Assembly (NCBI GenBank): GCA_902789425.1
Contig: CADANX010000005.1
Location: 1 to 50,676 of the forward strand
Direction: 5' to 3'
From: an uncultured Erysipelotrichaceae bacterium
GTDB lineage: Bacteria > Bacillota_I > Bacilli_A > RF39 > UBA660
DNA: 50,676 nucleotides
The number at the start of each line of letters is the position of its first letter. Position 1 is the stretch's first letter. The position numbers were made by a program, and so were the translations under genes. Below, piece by piece: positions 23,889 to 32,465 of this stretch. The notes below the pieces were generated by a model. The model saw only the letters and a program-made list of their open reading frames with translations. It did not search any database and was not told where the DNA came from.

Positions 23889-24965
23889 ATCTATAAAATT
23901 TATATAATATTCATCAAATGTAATATTATTTTTATATATATAATTAGCTGCCTTTTTTCCAACATATCTTATATGCCATGTTTCAGCACCAAAACCTGTA
24001 ACATCTTCTTTATCTTTTTCGTATCTAATTATATAACCATATTTATGAGCATTCTTTTTAACCCATTCATATTCTTCCATACCTTCAGATAATGTCCATA
24101 TATTTGCAAGATCTACAGCTAGTCCTGTTTGATGTTCTGAATATCCTGGTCTTGCAGCAATCTCATCTGTTTTTATTTTTCCCATTGCATTTACATAACT
24201 ATTATATATTGTTTCTTGATAGTCATAAGTTCTAAATGCTGATTCTGCATAAAACTTTATTCCAACTTTATTTGCATCATCTACCATTTTAGTAAACCAA
24301 TTATAAGCTTCTTTTCTTAGTCTTTTTTGATTATCAGAATTATTAGCATATGCATTATCCATATCAACTAGATCATCTGGAATATATTTTTCATCTAAAT
24401 ATCTATATTTATTAACTAAACAAGTAATTGAATTTGGATTTTTTTCTTTTTTTGTATCTTCATAATAATCTTTATCTAGATTAAGTTCAACTCTAGTTAC
24501 AACATCTTTTAGTTTTAAACTATCATGTTCTTCTTGAAATTCAACATATCTTTTATAATGATTATAATTAAATAAATCAAATGTTATGTATTTTTCAAAA
24601 TCCTTATCATGACTTTTACTAAGTAGGGAAGTAATCTCTTTTTTTTCTAGATTTTTTAAAACAAAATTAATTGTATTCTTATTATATCCTTTACTATGAA
24701 GTTTTAATATATAGTTTTGTGTATCTTCTGTAATCTTTTCATTATTCTTTAAGTATTCCATTAAATTAACAACTTCATCTTTTGAATAATCTGATTCAAA
24801 TAATGCATCTACTACTTTTGAATACTTCATATATGGAACATATGCATGTAGATTTAAAATTTTAACTCTATTAATAATTATGATAGGTAATAATACTATC
24901 ATTATTAATATAAATACTGCGACCTTTCGTCTAAGTGCATAATTTGGCCTTTTTCTTTTTTTCAC
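23877..24965 (-). CDS. VanY-type D-alanyl-D-alanine carboxypeptidase
   Basis: 362 residues on the minus strand, GTG start with GAGGTG at 5 bp. A basic N-terminus and one membrane anchor (residues ~15-31) precede a ~150-residue helical stalk and the zinc peptidase domain: SAFRTYDYQE, ARPGYSEHQTGLAVDL (His278, Asp285), and GAETWHIRYVG (catalytic Glu328, His331). It trims the terminal D-Ala from peptidoglycan stems outside the membrane. The long stalk is unusual for VanY and may bind another wall or divisome component. Divergent from the serine-type carboxypeptidase at 25041. Confidence 0.87.
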   Translation of the reverse strand: MKKRKRPNYALRRKVAVFILIMIVLLPIIIINRVKILNLHAYVPYMKYSKVVDALFESDYSKDEVVNLMEYLKNNEKITEDTQNYILKLHSKGYNKNTINFVLKNLEKKEITSLLSKSHDKDFEKYITFDLFNYNHYKRYVEFQEEHDSLKLKDVVTRVELNLDKDYYEDTKKEKNPNSITCLVNKYRYLDEKYIPDDLVDMDNAYANNSDNQKRLRKEAYNWFTKMVDDANKVGIKFYAESAFRTYDYQETIYNSYVNAMGKIKTDEIAARPGYSEHQTGLAVDLANIWTLSEGMEEYEWVKKNAHKYGYIIRYEKDKEDVTGFGAETWHIRYVGKKAANYIYKNNITFDEYYINFIDKKK

Positions 24966-24989
24966 AATATCACCTCAATTATCAATATA

Positions 24990-24998
24990 ATTATATCA
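24990..24998 (-). promoter_or_regulatory. Extended -10 promoter (minus strand)
   Basis: Reads TGATATAAT on the minus strand, 24 bp before the GTG start. It lies close to the divergent promoter at 25008. Confidence 0.65.
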
Positions 24999-25007
24999 TA
25001 AAAATAA

Positions 25008-25013
25008 TATAAT
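25008..25013 (+). promoter_or_regulatory. -10 box of the divergent carboxypeptidase gene
   Basis: TATAAT, 27 bp before ATG 25041. Only 75 bp separate the divergent starts, so the two promoters may influence each other. Confidence 0.5.
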
Positions 25014-25040
25014 TTCATATTTTTAAGTAGAGGTGAAAAT

Positions 25041-26177
25041 ATGAAAAAAGTATTATTAATAATTCTTTTGTGTTTAATATATATTCCAAATGTTTATGCA
25101 CTTGATCTTACAAAGAATGCAAAAAGTTCTATTTTAATAGAGGAAAGTACCGGAGAAATAATATATGAAAAGAATAAAGACGAGAGACTAGCGCCTGCAT
25201 CTATGACTAAAATAATGAGTTTAATAATTATTATGGAAGAATTAAATAAAGGTAATATAAAACTTGATGAAGAAATAACTATAAGTAAAAATGCAGCAAG
25301 TATGGGTGGTAGCCAAATATATCTTGAAGAAAATGAAAAAATGACTGTAAAAGATTTAATAAAAGGAATTGCAATGGCATCAGCAAATGATGCAGTAGTT
25401 GCACTTGCTGAAAGAATTTCAGGAACAGAGGAAGCTTTTGTTTTTAGAATGAATCAAAAAGCAAGAAAATTAAAATTAAGAAATACTAATTTTAAAAATG
25501 CAACTGGACTTGATAAGGATGATCATTATTCATCTGCATATGATATGAGTATTATGGCAAGAGAACTTATTAAGTATAAAGAAATACTTAATTATTCAAG
25601 TAAGTATGAAGATTATTTGAGAACAGATAGTGAAAAAAAGTTTTGGCTTGTTAATACAAACAAATTAATAAAGATGTATGATGGAATGGATGGACTTAAA
25701 ACAGGATATACAGAAAAAGCAAAGTATTGTCTTACAGCTACAGCTAAAAAAAATAAAATGAGACTTATTGGTGTTGTTATGGGTGAAGAATCGTCTAATG
25801 ATAGAAATGAAGAAATGAAAGCATTACTTGATTATGGATTTAATTTATATAATGTTAAAAACCTAGTAAAAGAAAATAAGGTAATTTCTAAGTATAATAA
25901 TTCTAAAATGAAAAATACCAATGTAGGGATTGTTTCTAGTAAAGATATAAATATTATAAATAAAAAAGGCTCTAAAAAAAGAAAAGTAAGTTATAAAGTA
26001 AAAATAAACAGGAAAAAATTGCCAATTAAAAAAGGTGAAGTAGTAGGAAAATTACTTCTATATGAGAATAATAATGTTATATCTAAAATAAATGTTACAG
26101 TTAATCAAAATGTATATAAAGCAAGCTTTTTTTGCCAATTATTTAAAAATATAATTAATCATCTTACATACTCGTAA
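25041..26177 (+). CDS. dacF: Serine-type D-Ala-D-Ala carboxypeptidase (PBP5/DacF family)
   Basis: 378 residues. Signal peptide (KKVLLIILLCLIYIPNVYA) then a penicillin-binding S11 peptidase domain: SxxK = SMTK (Ser54-Lys57), SxN = SAN (Ser114-Asn116), KTG = Lys220-Thr-Gly222. The C-terminal PBP5-like beta domain (residues ~270-365) ends in a hydrophobic stretch that may touch the membrane. It removes the terminal D-Ala of the pentapeptide. Pairing with a VanY-type enzyme of the same activity across a divergent promoter is notable. The gene symbol is by family; dacA/dacB assignment is uncertain. Confidence 0.88.
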   Translation: MKKVLLIILLCLIYIPNVYALDLTKNAKSSILIEESTGEIIYEKNKDERLAPASMTKIMSLIIIMEELNKGNIKLDEEITISKNAASMGGSQIYLEENEKMTVKDLIKGIAMASANDAVVALAERISGTEEAFVFRMNQKARKLKLRNTNFKNATGLDKDDHYSSAYDMSIMARELIKYKEILNYSSKYEDYLRTDSEKKFWLVNTNKLIKMYDGMDGLKTGYTEKAKYCLTATAKKNKMRLIGVVMGEESSNDRNEEMKALLDYGFNLYNVKNLVKENKVISKYNNSKMKNTNVGIVSSKDINIINKKGSKKRKVSYKVKINRKKLPIKKGEVVGKLLLYENNNVISKINVTVNQNVYKASFFCQLFKNIINHLTYS

Positions 26178-26184
26178 AAAAAAA

Positions 26185-26213
26185 TTGACAAAAAATGCAT
26201 AATTTGTTATTAT
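26185..26213 (+). promoter_or_regulatory. Near-consensus promoter of surface protein gene
   Basis: TTGACA (26185-26190), 17-bp spacer, TATTAT (26208-26213). The TTGACAAAAAA start is shared with the two promoters before 28059. Confidence 0.8.
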
Positions 26214-26248
26214 ATTGACCTCGAAAAAGGGGAAAAGAGGTTTTATTT

Positions 26249-27892
26249 ATGAATATAAAAGATATAAAAAGAAAAGGCGCAAAATTTCTAGTAGGATTAA
26301 CACTAGGAACTCAAATATTTTCGGTTGCTCCAAAAGTAAATAGTAATATTGAACCATTTACAATTGAAGCCGAAGCTAAAACTAAAAAGAAAGATAAAAA
26401 AGCACCAAAGATTATAAATAATTTATCAAATGATCAAATATTTATAAAATCTGGTGATTCAGTAAAAATAAAAGGTAAAATAAAAGCAAAAGATAATAAA
26501 ACTAAAGTTAAAAAGATTAAATTAAAAGTTTTAGTTGAAGATAAATATGGTATTAGATATGAAAATGTAGCTAAAATTAGTAAAAAAGGTGTTATAACTA
26601 TATCTAAAACTGCAGGATTAACTGATGGTTCATATAAAATTATAGTTAAAGCAACAGATAAAGCTAAAAATACTGCTACTAAAGCTGTTAAATATTTCCA
26701 TATTATTAATTTAAATAATACAGAAATAAATACAAACACAAATACAAATGTAGATACTAATACAAATACTAATACTGTAGTAACAGAAGAAACTAAAAAA
26801 GTAATAGTTGAAGAAAATACTACTACTGAAGAACAAAAACAAGAAGTAAAAGAAGAAAAAGAAACTATAATACCAGATGAAGAAGATAAAAAAGATATAT
26901 TCTTAGGTGAATATGAAGGTAAACTTGTTTATGCTGATTCTAAATACAGATTATATATTTTAGAGGAAGCTTTAACAGCTACTCCAACTAAGAAATATAT
27001 TACTGATTCAGATTATAGATTAATTAATTCAGATTATAGAGTAGTACTTGATAGTTTCTATCATAAAAATGAAGAAAAAATAGGTGATTATACATATTTA
27101 GGTGAATATGAAGGTAATAAATACTATAAAGATGAAAATAATAGATTATTTACTATTATAGAAATTAAATCTGGTGATAGTGTTGTTACTAACAGAATAT
27201 ATTTCACAGATGAAGATTATACTATGATTGATAGTTACTTTAGAAATGTACTTGATACATTATTACATAGTACTGAATCAAAAGAAACATATCTTGGTCA
27301 AAAATATGATCAATTATTCTATTATGATGAAAATTATAGATTATATTCAAAATATACTGTAACAGGTGTACCAAGTGAATTAAAAAGATATTACACTGGT
27401 AGTGATTACAGATTAGTTAATGAAGATTGGGAAAAAATTGTTGATAAATTCTATTATATTCCAGATGGTAATGAAAATAACAACCAAGAAAATGAAAATA
27501 ATGAAAATAACAACCAAGAAAATGAAAATAATGAAAATAATAACAACAATAACAATCAAAATAACGAAAATAATAACAATAATAACAATAATAACAATCA
27601 AAATAACGAAAATAACAATAATAATAACAATAGCCAAGGTCATGGTAGTGAAAATTTAACTAATGATACATATCTTGGTGTATATGATGATGTAACTTAT
27701 TATGCTGATTATGAAAATTGGATCTATAAAATCTATATAATTGCTGGTAAAGAGTATAAAATATATACTGTTACTGAAGATTATACTAATTATCCATCAT
27801 GGGAAGATGCAGTTCAAACTTATATAGATAGATTAGAAAATACAATTAGTAAAAATAACAATAAATCATTATCATTAAAATTAAACGCATAA
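26249..27892 (+). CDS. Secreted surface protein: Ig-like domain plus four ~58-residue repeats and Asn-rich linker
   Basis: 547 residues. Signal-like N-terminus (NIKDIKRKGAKFLVGLTLGTQIFSVAP), a Lys-rich stretch, and a bacterial Ig-like domain (about 50-150, ending VKATDKAKNTATKAVKYFHI). An Asn/Thr linker and a Glu-rich segment lead to repeats at about 214, 281, 346 and 473, each of the form (Y/F)LG-x-Y-(E/D)-x(4)-Y-x-D-x(4)-(L/I)(Y/F) ... DY-x(6)-(W/Y/F). A pure Asn-rich tract (about 407-464) splits repeats 3 and 4. No sorting signal or C-terminal anchor. Likely secreted or wall-bound through charge; family not recognised. Confidence 0.65.
   Translation: MNIKDIKRKGAKFLVGLTLGTQIFSVAPKVNSNIEPFTIEAEAKTKKKDKKAPKIINNLSNDQIFIKSGDSVKIKGKIKAKDNKTKVKKIKLKVLVEDKYGIRYENVAKISKKGVITISKTAGLTDGSYKIIVKATDKAKNTATKAVKYFHIINLNNTEINTNTNTNVDTNTNTNTVVTEETKKVIVEENTTTEEQKQEVKEEKETIIPDEEDKKDIFLGEYEGKLVYADSKYRLYILEEALTATPTKKYITDSDYRLINSDYRVVLDSFYHKNEEKIGDYTYLGEYEGNKYYKDENNRLFTIIEIKSGDSVVTNRIYFTDEDYTMIDSYFRNVLDTLLHSTESKETYLGQKYDQLFYYDENYRLYSKYTVTGVPSELKRYYTGSDYRLVNEDWEKIVDKFYYIPDGNENNNQENENNENNNQENENNENNNNNNNQNNENNNNNNNNNNQNNENNNNNNNSQGHGSENLTNDTYLGVYDDVTYYADYENWIYKIYIIAGKEYKIYTVTEDYTNYPSWEDAVQTYIDRLENTISKNNNKSLSLKLNA
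27471..27640 (+). repeat. In-frame Asn-rich minisatellite
   Basis: A 30-bp unit (27471-27500) is repeated exactly at 27501-27530, followed by AAT/AAC runs and a second repeated block containing CAAAATAACGAAAAT. All units are multiples of three, so slippage would change linker length without breaking the frame. Confidence 0.8.
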
Positions 27893-27893
27893 G

Positions 27894-27919
27894 GCATAGA
27901 TAATAGCATCTATGCTTTT
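27894..27919 (+). terminator. Intrinsic terminator
   Basis: GCATAGAT/ATCTATGC, 6-nt loop, then TTTT. Confidence 0.75.
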
Positions 27920-27935
27920 GTTTTACCTCAAAAAA

Positions 27936-27964
27936 TTGACAAAAAAAGGCCTTTGTGATAGTAT
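27936..27964 (+). promoter_or_regulatory. Upstream promoter of the 28059 gene
   Basis: TTGACA, 17-bp spacer, TAGTAT. Same TTGACAAAAAA start as at 26185. Confidence 0.65.
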
Positions 27965-27997
27965 ACTTGCGATATTTGAAACACGGGCCCAGATTAT

Positions 27998-28026
27998 TTG
28001 ACAAAAAAGGGGCTTTATGGTAGAAT
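27998..28026 (+). promoter_or_regulatory. Downstream tandem promoter of the 28059 gene
   Basis: TTGACA, 17-bp spacer, TGG-TAGAAT (extended -10). The spacer GGGGCTTTATGG resembles GGCCTTTGTG of the promoter 62 bp upstream, suggesting duplication. Confidence 0.75.
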
Positions 28027-28058
28027 AATGCGCGTGTTTTCGAAAAGGGGGATATTTT

Positions 28059-30209
28059 ATGGAACTAGAAAGTAGAAAGTCATATTTTATTAGGGATTTA
28101 ATAGTAAGAATTTTATTAATAGTTTTATTTATATTTTTATTAATGTTCTTATTTCCAATGCCTAATTTAAATCCATTTTATGATGCAATCTTTAATGATA
28201 ATGTCCAAACAATGAAGGATGCAGCTGAAAAATGGTACACAACTGATAGAATGCCAGAAAAAGAAGGAGAAATTAAGAAATTAACTCTTCAACAAATGCT
28301 TGATAAAAAGTTAATTTTACCGTTTGTAGATAAGGATGGAAATTCTTGTGATACAAATAAATCTTACGTTACAGTTAAAAAATCTGGTGATGAATATATA
28401 ATGAAAGTTTCACTTACTTGTGGAAGTCAAACTGATTATATAATTGAACACATTGGATGTTATAATTTCTGTAAAGATGGAAAGTGTGAAGTTGAAACAC
28501 CAGCTCCAACTCAAACAGCTACTAATGTAGAAACTGGTAAAGTTGTAGTTAAAAAACCAACTTATACACCAACTCCAAGCAAAGTAACTTATGCTTTAGA
28601 ATATGAGTACGAAAGAACTCACATTTCTGAAAAATGGAATTTACTTGACTGGCAAACAACTAAAATGAAAGAAACTTCTGACTTAGTATTAGTTGATACA
28701 AAAACTGAATATACTGGTCAAAAGAAAGTATCTAATGATTCAAATATTTATAAACATATTAAAGATATTACAGTAAATCATTGGTCAAAAGATGAAAATT
28801 GGACAGACGAAGTTAAAGATACTTCAGATCAAAACAAAATTAGATTATATGCAGTTAGAACACTATATACTGGTGATAAAACTGAAACAGAAACAGTAAC
28901 TAAATATAGACATATTAAAGTTGGAAATACTGATAACTGGACAGAAGAAGACTGGAGAGACACATATGTAGTTCCAAATAATACAACTGTATTAATAAAT
29001 ACAAGATATACATTAAGAAAAACTACTGCTACTGATACTACAGGTTATGAATGTGGATCTTGGCAAAAAGATAGTACTTGGAGAACAAGCAAACCTAATG
29101 ATACTGAAACTGTTGAATGGGGAGATGCTTATGACACAAGAACTAGAGAAGTTACAACTGGTACAACAACTAAGACTGTATGGGGAAATTGGCAAAAAGA
29201 TAATACTTGGAGAACAAGCAAACCATCAAATACATCAACTAAACAATGGGGAGATGCATGGACTTCAACAACTAGTTCATCTACATCAAACTCATATGAT
29301 AAGATTGTAACAACTGCAACTCCATTAACAAGTGATAATACTTATACATATAAACTATTCAAGAAAGAAACAGTTGCATGTACAGTAGCTTGTAATGGTA
29401 AAGCAACAGTAACTTATTACTATTATTATCGTTACCCAAGAGTAAGTACTACTTCTTATAAATATTATTATAGAACAACTACTACTGTAACTGATAATAC
29501 AACTAAAAAAGTAACTGAATACAAATATAAATATAAAAATTGTAAAAAGAAAACAAATACATCTACTTCAAGCGATGCTAAAACTGTTTATACAACAGCT
29601 GAAAGAGATAGCTTAATAAATAAAGGTTATACTTTAATTAAAACTGAATATAAATATAAAGTTAATAGACCTACTTACACTGCTGATGTAATTTGGACAG
29701 AAAGTATTACTCCACCAGCAGGTTATAAATTTGATGATGCTACAGCTTCTGTAACAAGAAATGTTAAATCATCACTTGGTAAATGGGTTACTAACAAAGC
29801 TGCTCTAGGTGAGTACACTGAAGATATTACAACAAGAAAACAATACAAATATTACTATAATAATCCAACAACTGATACAGATGAAATATATACTGAATCA
29901 AAAGTGTCACCAGCAGGTTATACTTATAAAGAAACTTATAGTATTAGAGATTTATGTGCTAGTAAATCATATGTAGAAAATCTTGTTGATGAAGATGTAT
30001 GTAACAATATGAAAGACGTATATGTTGATCTTGGTAAATGGGTTTCAACTGAAAGCGAATTACAAGAATATACATATAATAAACAAGAAAGAAAATTATA
30101 CAGATATAAGAAAAGAACAGTATCTACTTATACTGAAAGAGCTTGGTTTAGATCAAATCCTGGTAAGGATTGGAAAGCTACAGGTAATAGTAGAAGAGTT
30201 CAAAATTAA
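28059..30209 (+). CDS. Large membrane-anchored repetitive surface protein with pilin-like N-terminus
   Basis: 716 residues. A single N-terminal membrane helix (LIVRILLIVLFIFLLMFLF, no signal cleavage site) is followed by a globular domain (about 48-145: NVQTMKDAAEKWYTTDRMP...LTLQQMLDKKLILPFVDKDG...KVSLTCGSQTDYII) whose helix-then-strand pattern recalls pilins, with paired Cys. The rest is Thr/Tyr/Trp/Lys-rich repeats: three blocks with W-x(2)-(D/E)-W-x-(D/T) spacing, two near-identical segments (SWQKDSTWRTSKPNDTETVEWGDA and NWQKDNTWRTSKPSNTSTKQWGDA), and two PAGY...LGKWV blocks. It has GGGGGAT as ribosome binding site and strong tandem promoters, so it is probably abundant. An adhesin or fibre role is inferred; family not recognised. 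Confidence 0.65.
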   Translation: MELESRKSYFIRDLIVRILLIVLFIFLLMFLFPMPNLNPFYDAIFNDNVQTMKDAAEKWYTTDRMPEKEGEIKKLTLQQMLDKKLILPFVDKDGNSCDTNKSYVTVKKSGDEYIMKVSLTCGSQTDYIIEHIGCYNFCKDGKCEVETPAPTQTATNVETGKVVVKKPTYTPTPSKVTYALEYEYERTHISEKWNLLDWQTTKMKETSDLVLVDTKTEYTGQKKVSNDSNIYKHIKDITVNHWSKDENWTDEVKDTSDQNKIRLYAVRTLYTGDKTETETVTKYRHIKVGNTDNWTEEDWRDTYVVPNNTTVLINTRYTLRKTTATDTTGYECGSWQKDSTWRTSKPNDTETVEWGDAYDTRTREVTTGTTTKTVWGNWQKDNTWRTSKPSNTSTKQWGDAWTSTTSSSTSNSYDKIVTTATPLTSDNTYTYKLFKKETVACTVACNGKATVTYYYYYRYPRVSTTSYKYYYRTTTTVTDNTTKKVTEYKYKYKNCKKKTNTSTSSDAKTVYTTAERDSLINKGYTLIKTEYKYKVNRPTYTADVIWTESITPPAGYKFDDATASVTRNVKSSLGKWVTNKAALGEYTEDITTRKQYKYYYNNPTTDTDEIYTESKVSPAGYTYKETYSIRDLCASKSYVENLVDEDVCNNMKDVYVDLGKWVSTESELQEYTYNKQERKLYRYKKRTVSTYTERAWFRSNPGKDWKATGNSRRVQN

Positions 30210-30238
30210 GAGAAGTTATTTAATTTCTCTTTTTTTTT
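30208..30238 (+). terminator. Intrinsic terminator
   Basis: AGAGAA/TTCTCT stem (extendable through TTA/TAA), followed by nine T. Confidence 0.7.
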
Positions 30239-30246
30239 GCTATAAT
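30238..30246 (+). promoter_or_regulatory. Extended -10 promoter of priA
   Basis: TGCTATAAT, 18 bp before ATG 30265, directly at the end of the terminator T run. Confidence 0.6.
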
Positions 30247-30264
30247 AGAAAAAGAGGTAATAAT

Positions 30265-32412
30265 ATGATTATAAAGGTACTTGTAGAAATAAATATTAAT
30301 AAACAAGAAAAAACATTTGATTATAATGTTCCTTTAGACATGCAAAAATATATAAAAATAGGAATAAGAGTTAAAGTACCTTTTGGAAAACAAACACTTG
30401 AGGGTTTTGTTCTTGAAATAAATGAAAATAGTGATTATAAAGTAAAAGATATTATAAAAGTAGTTGATTTTGAACCAATACTAAATAAAGAATTATTAAG
30501 TCTCGGAAAAGTAATAGCAAAAGAAAATGTAGTCAATTTAATAAATGTTTATCAAGCAATGCTTCCAAAAGCATATAAGGCATCAAATAAAACAAGTATT
30601 AATATAAAAGAAGAAAAGTATATTACTCTTGTAAAAGAAGAGGAAGTAAAAGGTAAAAATCAAATAAAAATAATAAATGATTTAAAAGAAAATAAAATGA
30701 TACTTAAAAGTAATTATCCAGATTCATCTGTTAAATCTTTACTTGAAAAAAATATAATAAAAATTGTAAGTAAAGAAGTTTATAGACTTGACAATTCTTG
30801 TGATTTAAAACCTATAAATAAATTAAATGAGGAACAAGCAAGATGTTTTGATGAAATTAATAATTCTAAAAATGATGTTTGCTTATTAAATGGAGTAACT
30901 GGTTCAGGTAAGACAGAAATATATATTAATTTAATTAATCAAACAATAAATGAAGGAAAAGAAGCGATAATGCTTGTTCCTGAAATAAGTTTAACAACTC
31001 AAATAATAGAGAGATTTAAAAGAAATTTTGGTGATAAAATAGCAATTCTTCATAGTAGTTTATCTGATGGAGAAAGATTTGATGAATATAGAAAAATACT
31101 AAAAGGAGAAGTTAAAATAGTTGTTGGTGCAAGAAGTGCAATATTTGCTCCTTTTAATAATATAGGATTAATTGTAATAGATGAAGAACATTCATCAACT
31201 TATAAGCAAGATCATAATCCAAGATATAATGCTATTGATGTTGCTATTCATAGAATAAAATATCATAATGCAAAATTAGTACTAGGTAGTGCAACTCCAT
31301 CTATAGAAAGTTTTGCAAGAGCTAAAACAGGTCATTATACACTAGTTAAATTAGATAAAAGAGCTAATAATGCTAAATTACCATTAGTTACTATAATTGA
31401 TATGCAAAAAGAAATAAAAAAAGGAAATAAGACATTTTCTAATGATTTACTTCTTGCAATTGAAGATAGATTAAATAAAAAAGAACAAACTATGCTATTA
31501 ATAAATAAAAGAGGTTATTCTAGTTATTTAATGTGTGAAGATTGTGGATATGTTTATAAATGTCCTAATTGTGATATAACTTTAACTTATCATAAAACAA
31601 GTGAAATGAATAGATGTCATTACTGTGGATATGCAGAAAATAAAATGGATATTTGTCCTAGCTGTGGTAGTGAAAGTATAAAAAGCTTTGGATTAGGTAC
31701 TGAAAAAGTAGAAGAAGAAATAAAAAATAGATTTAAAGGTGCAAGAGTACTTAGAATGGACATTGATACAACATCAAGAAAAGGTGCTCATAGTAAGATT
31801 ATTAATGATTTTTATGATAATAAAGCAGATATATTAATTGGTACACAAATGATTGCAAAAGGACTTGATTTTCCAAATGTAACACTAGTTGGTGTAATAA
31901 ATGCTGATACAATATTAAATTTACCAGACTTCAGAAGTAATGAAAAAACATATCAATTGATATCACAAGTATCAGGAAGAGCAGGTAGAGATAAAAAAGC
32001 AGGTAAAGTCATTATTCAAACATATAATGCTGATAATGAAGCAATAGTAAAGGCTAAAAATCATGATTATGAAAGCTTCTATAACGAAGAAATAAAAGTA
32101 AGAAAAAAACTTAATTATCCACCATATTTCTTCTTAGCTAATTTAATAGTAAGTGGAAAAGATTTTAAAACAACAATAAAAGAAGCAGAAAAACTAGGTA
32201 ATTATTTAAGAATAAAATATAATTCTTTTATGATGGTTTTAGGCCCATCTGTAGCTAGTTTATCTAAGATTAATAACATATATTATTTTTCAGTTATTAT
32301 TAAATATAGAAATAAAGAAAAAGTAGTAAAAGCATTAAATGAAGTAAAAGTTTTAACTGAAAATAATAGGCAAATAAAACTTGATATTGATGTGAATCCT
32401 ATTTCACTATAA
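30265..32412 (+). CDS. priA: Primosomal helicase PriA (replication restart)
   Basis: 715 residues from ATG 30265 (AGAGG), which gives the standard N-terminus IIKVLVEININKQEKTFDYNVP of the 3'-DNA-binding domain; a longer open frame upstream overlaps the previous gene and its terminator. Walker A GVTGSGKTEIY, Walker B VIDEEHSSTYKQ, motif III GSATPS, and a zinc-binding region of eight Cys (CEDCGYVYKCPNCD...CHYCGY...CPSCGS) are visible, then helicase motifs (GTQMIAKGLDFPNVTLVGV, QVSGRAGR). It reloads the replisome at stalled forks. DnaB and DnaI, which act with PriA in Firmicutes, lie 8 kb downstream. Confidence 0.96.
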   Translation: MIIKVLVEININKQEKTFDYNVPLDMQKYIKIGIRVKVPFGKQTLEGFVLEINENSDYKVKDIIKVVDFEPILNKELLSLGKVIAKENVVNLINVYQAMLPKAYKASNKTSINIKEEKYITLVKEEEVKGKNQIKIINDLKENKMILKSNYPDSSVKSLLEKNIIKIVSKEVYRLDNSCDLKPINKLNEEQARCFDEINNSKNDVCLLNGVTGSGKTEIYINLINQTINEGKEAIMLVPEISLTTQIIERFKRNFGDKIAILHSSLSDGERFDEYRKILKGEVKIVVGARSAIFAPFNNIGLIVIDEEHSSTYKQDHNPRYNAIDVAIHRIKYHNAKLVLGSATPSIESFARAKTGHYTLVKLDKRANNAKLPLVTIIDMQKEIKKGNKTFSNDLLLAIEDRLNKKEQTMLLINKRGYSSYLMCEDCGYVYKCPNCDITLTYHKTSEMNRCHYCGYAENKMDICPSCGSESIKSFGLGTEKVEEEIKNRFKGARVLRMDIDTTSRKGAHSKIINDFYDNKADILIGTQMIAKGLDFPNVTLVGVINADTILNLPDFRSNEKTYQLISQVSGRAGRDKKAGKVIIQTYNADNEAIVKAKNHDYESFYNEEIKVRKKLNYPPYFFLANLIVSGKDFKTTIKEAEKLGNYLRIKYNSFMMVLGPSVASLSKINNIYYFSVIIKYRNKEKVVKALNEVKVLTENNRQIKLDIDVNPISL

Positions 32413-32440
32413 AAGATTGACTAAAACAATCTTTTTTTTT
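32411..32440 (+). terminator. Terminator of priA
   Basis: AAAAGATTG/CAATCTTTT, 7-nt loop, long T run. The last T starts a TATAAT (32440-32445) for the next gene. Confidence 0.8.
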
Positions 32441-32465
32441 ATAATATTGCGAAGAGGTGAAGGCT

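Noticed and set aside
27471-27640. Tandem repeats considered as a CRISPR array
   Set aside because: Units are contiguous with no spacers and they encode an in-frame Asn-rich linker.
27413-27659. Hydrophobic and Lys/Ile-rich frames in the Asn-rich tract
   Set aside because: They arise from reading AAT/AAC repeats in other frames or on the other strand.
29013-29310. Short frames on both strands within the large surface protein
   Set aside because: Shadows of the repeated WQKD...TWRTSKP segments.
30022-30264. Longer upstream extension of priA
   Set aside because: It would start inside the previous gene and run through a terminator and promoter; ATG 30265 gives the normal PriA start.
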